A stretch of 5,954 bases of DNA from Candidatus Eiseniibacteriota bacterium (GTDB taxonomy: Bacteria; Eisenbacteria; RBG-16-71-46; JABDJR01). Position numbers and translations under genes: made by a program. The notes beneath the pieces are model-generated. The model ran no database searches and had not been told where the DNA came from. It was given only the letters and a program-made list of their open reading frames with translations. This document shows, in pieces, positions 5,242 to 5,954 of this stretch. Each line of letters starts with the position of its first letter. Position 1 is the first letter of the stretch. The stretch covers positions 1-5,954 of the forward strand of contig JABDJR010000084.1 of the NCBI GenBank assembly GCA_013003415.1, read 5' to 3'.

Positions 5242-5954
5242 TTCCTGTCTTAACTGCCTCCCTCATGCGAGAACTTGATCGACGCGCCATTGAAGATCAT
5301 GGAATTCCGGCGGAAGAACTGATGGACCGAGCCGGTGAGGCGGTGGCCAACGCCATTCTCGAGGACTTAGAGATCGGTGAGCATCAAACCGTGATCGTGC
5401 TTTGTGGCAAAGGGAACAACGGCGGCGACGGCTTCGTAGCGGCTCGCTATCTCAAAGAAGCGGGAATGCAGGCCACCTGTTTCCTCATAGGAGCGGAACC
5501 GGCTAACCTGACCGGAGAGGCGGCCACGGCTTACCGAAAATGGGAGGAAGCCGACGGAGAGACGCGTGTCATCCAGGAGTCCGAAGCGTGGATTGCCACC
5601 GCTCCCGACGTCGCGGAAGCAGCCGTTCTTGTCGACTCTCTTTTGGGGACGGGCGCTTCGGGCGCTCCAAGCGATCTGTTCAAAGAAGTGATTGAAGATG
5701 TGAACGATGCGGACGGCGTTGTCTTGGCGGTGGATATGCCCACCGGAGTGAATGCCAACGACGGGTCGACTCCGGGGGTTTCCGTTCATGCTGACCTTAC
5801 GGTGGCCATGGGTTACCCGAAGCGCGGGCATTTGTTTCATCCCGGACGGATGCTTTCGGGCCCGGTCATTGTTGCCGACATTGGAATTCCGGTAGATGGG
5901 ATTGAAGAGCTCTCGAAACCGGTCGTTGCCATGGCCGACACCGATGCGATTCTT
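5238..5954 (+). CDS. nnr: NAD(P)H-hydrate epimerase domain of Nnr (YjeF family), 3' end outside window
   Basis: The first 239 residues are present. The YjeF_N domain interconverts the R and S forms of hydrated NAD(P)H (NADHX, NADPHX). In bacteria it is usually fused to a C-terminal ADP/ATP-dependent dehydratase that restores NAD(P)H. Signature segments are LTASLMRELDRRAIEDHGIP (5-24), the nucleotide loop CGKGNNGGDGFVAARYL (56-72), VDSLLGTGASG (132-142), LAVDMPTGVNANDG (163-176) and TVAMGYPKRGH (188-198). The domain closes at IVADIGIP (211-218), and the following ELSKPVVAMADTDAIL looks like the linker into the dehydratase domain, so a full-length fusion of about 500 residues is expected. The motif reads MPTG where SG is commoner. 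The ATG overlaps the acpS stop (ATGA), so translation is coupled and expression should follow acpS. Confidence 0.95.
   Translation, partial: MIPVLTASLMRELDRRAIEDHGIPAEELMDRAGEAVANAILEDLEIGEHQTVIVLCGKGNNGGDGFVAARYLKEAGMQATCFLIGAEPANLTGEAATAYRKWEEADGETRVIQESEAWIATAPDVAEAAVLVDSLLGTGASGAPSDLFKEVIEDVNDADGVVLAVDMPTGVNANDGSTPGVSVHADLTVAMGYPKRGHLFHPGRMLSGPVIVADIGIPVDGIEELSKPVVAMADTDAIL

Noticed and set aside
5367..5840. 157-codon minus-strand open frame inside nnr
   Set aside because: It lies entirely antisense to a clearly recognised YjeF domain and has a His/Arg/Ser-rich composition typical of a shadow frame.
1..5954. CRISPR array, tRNA, rRNA, insertion sequence or phage genes
   Set aside because: No spaced direct repeats, cloverleaf, rRNA stretch, transposase motif or terminal inverted repeats were seen on either strand.

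Overview
The window reads as a bacterial chromosome segment of moderate GC with two divergently transcribed halves. The left half (about 1-3514, minus strand) is a tight array of four genes for Sec-exported proteins. All look like surface proteins, and three carry or belong with DUF11 (TIGR01451-type) Ig-like repeat domains. The right half (about 3814-5954, plus strand) holds small housekeeping-type genes: a zinc-ribbon microprotein, a HAD-superfamily phosphatase, holo-ACP synthase (acpS), and the start of NAD(P)HX epimerase/dehydratase (nnr, yjeF family). The phylum cannot be fixed from sequence alone. The acpS-nnr pair and the secreted DUF11 cluster fit an environmental, probably Gram-negative bacterium or candidate phylum, but that is inference.

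Minus-strand array, in transcription order: a two-part DUF11 protein (3514-2537, TTG start); a short single-domain DUF11 protein (2519-2034, GTG start, 17 nt downstream); a second two-part DUF11 protein paralogous to the first (1975-905); and the N-terminal part of a larger exported protein that leaves the window at base 1. Between the third and fourth genes lies a strong hairpin (846-879). Its 5' arm in the transcript can also pair with a second copy of the same 8-mer just after the third gene's stop codon, giving a terminator/antiterminator-like layout. The four proteins presumably act together at the cell surface. The first and third also carry Asp/Asn/Gly-rich loops of the calcium-binding type.

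Centre: about 300 bp of non-coding DNA (3515-3813) separates the two divergent units and must hold both promoters or leaders. It has a perfect 6-bp-arm inverted repeat, but I see no convincing sigma-70 promoter.

Plus strand: the zinc-ribbon gene is followed by about 108 nt containing a degenerate 15-nt tandem repeat, then the HAD gene with a strong Shine-Dalgarno. acpS follows 9 nt later, and nnr overlaps the acpS stop by ATGA. HAD-acpS-nnr is therefore likely one transcription unit, supplying the activator of acyl carrier protein and the repair of damaged NAD(P)H.
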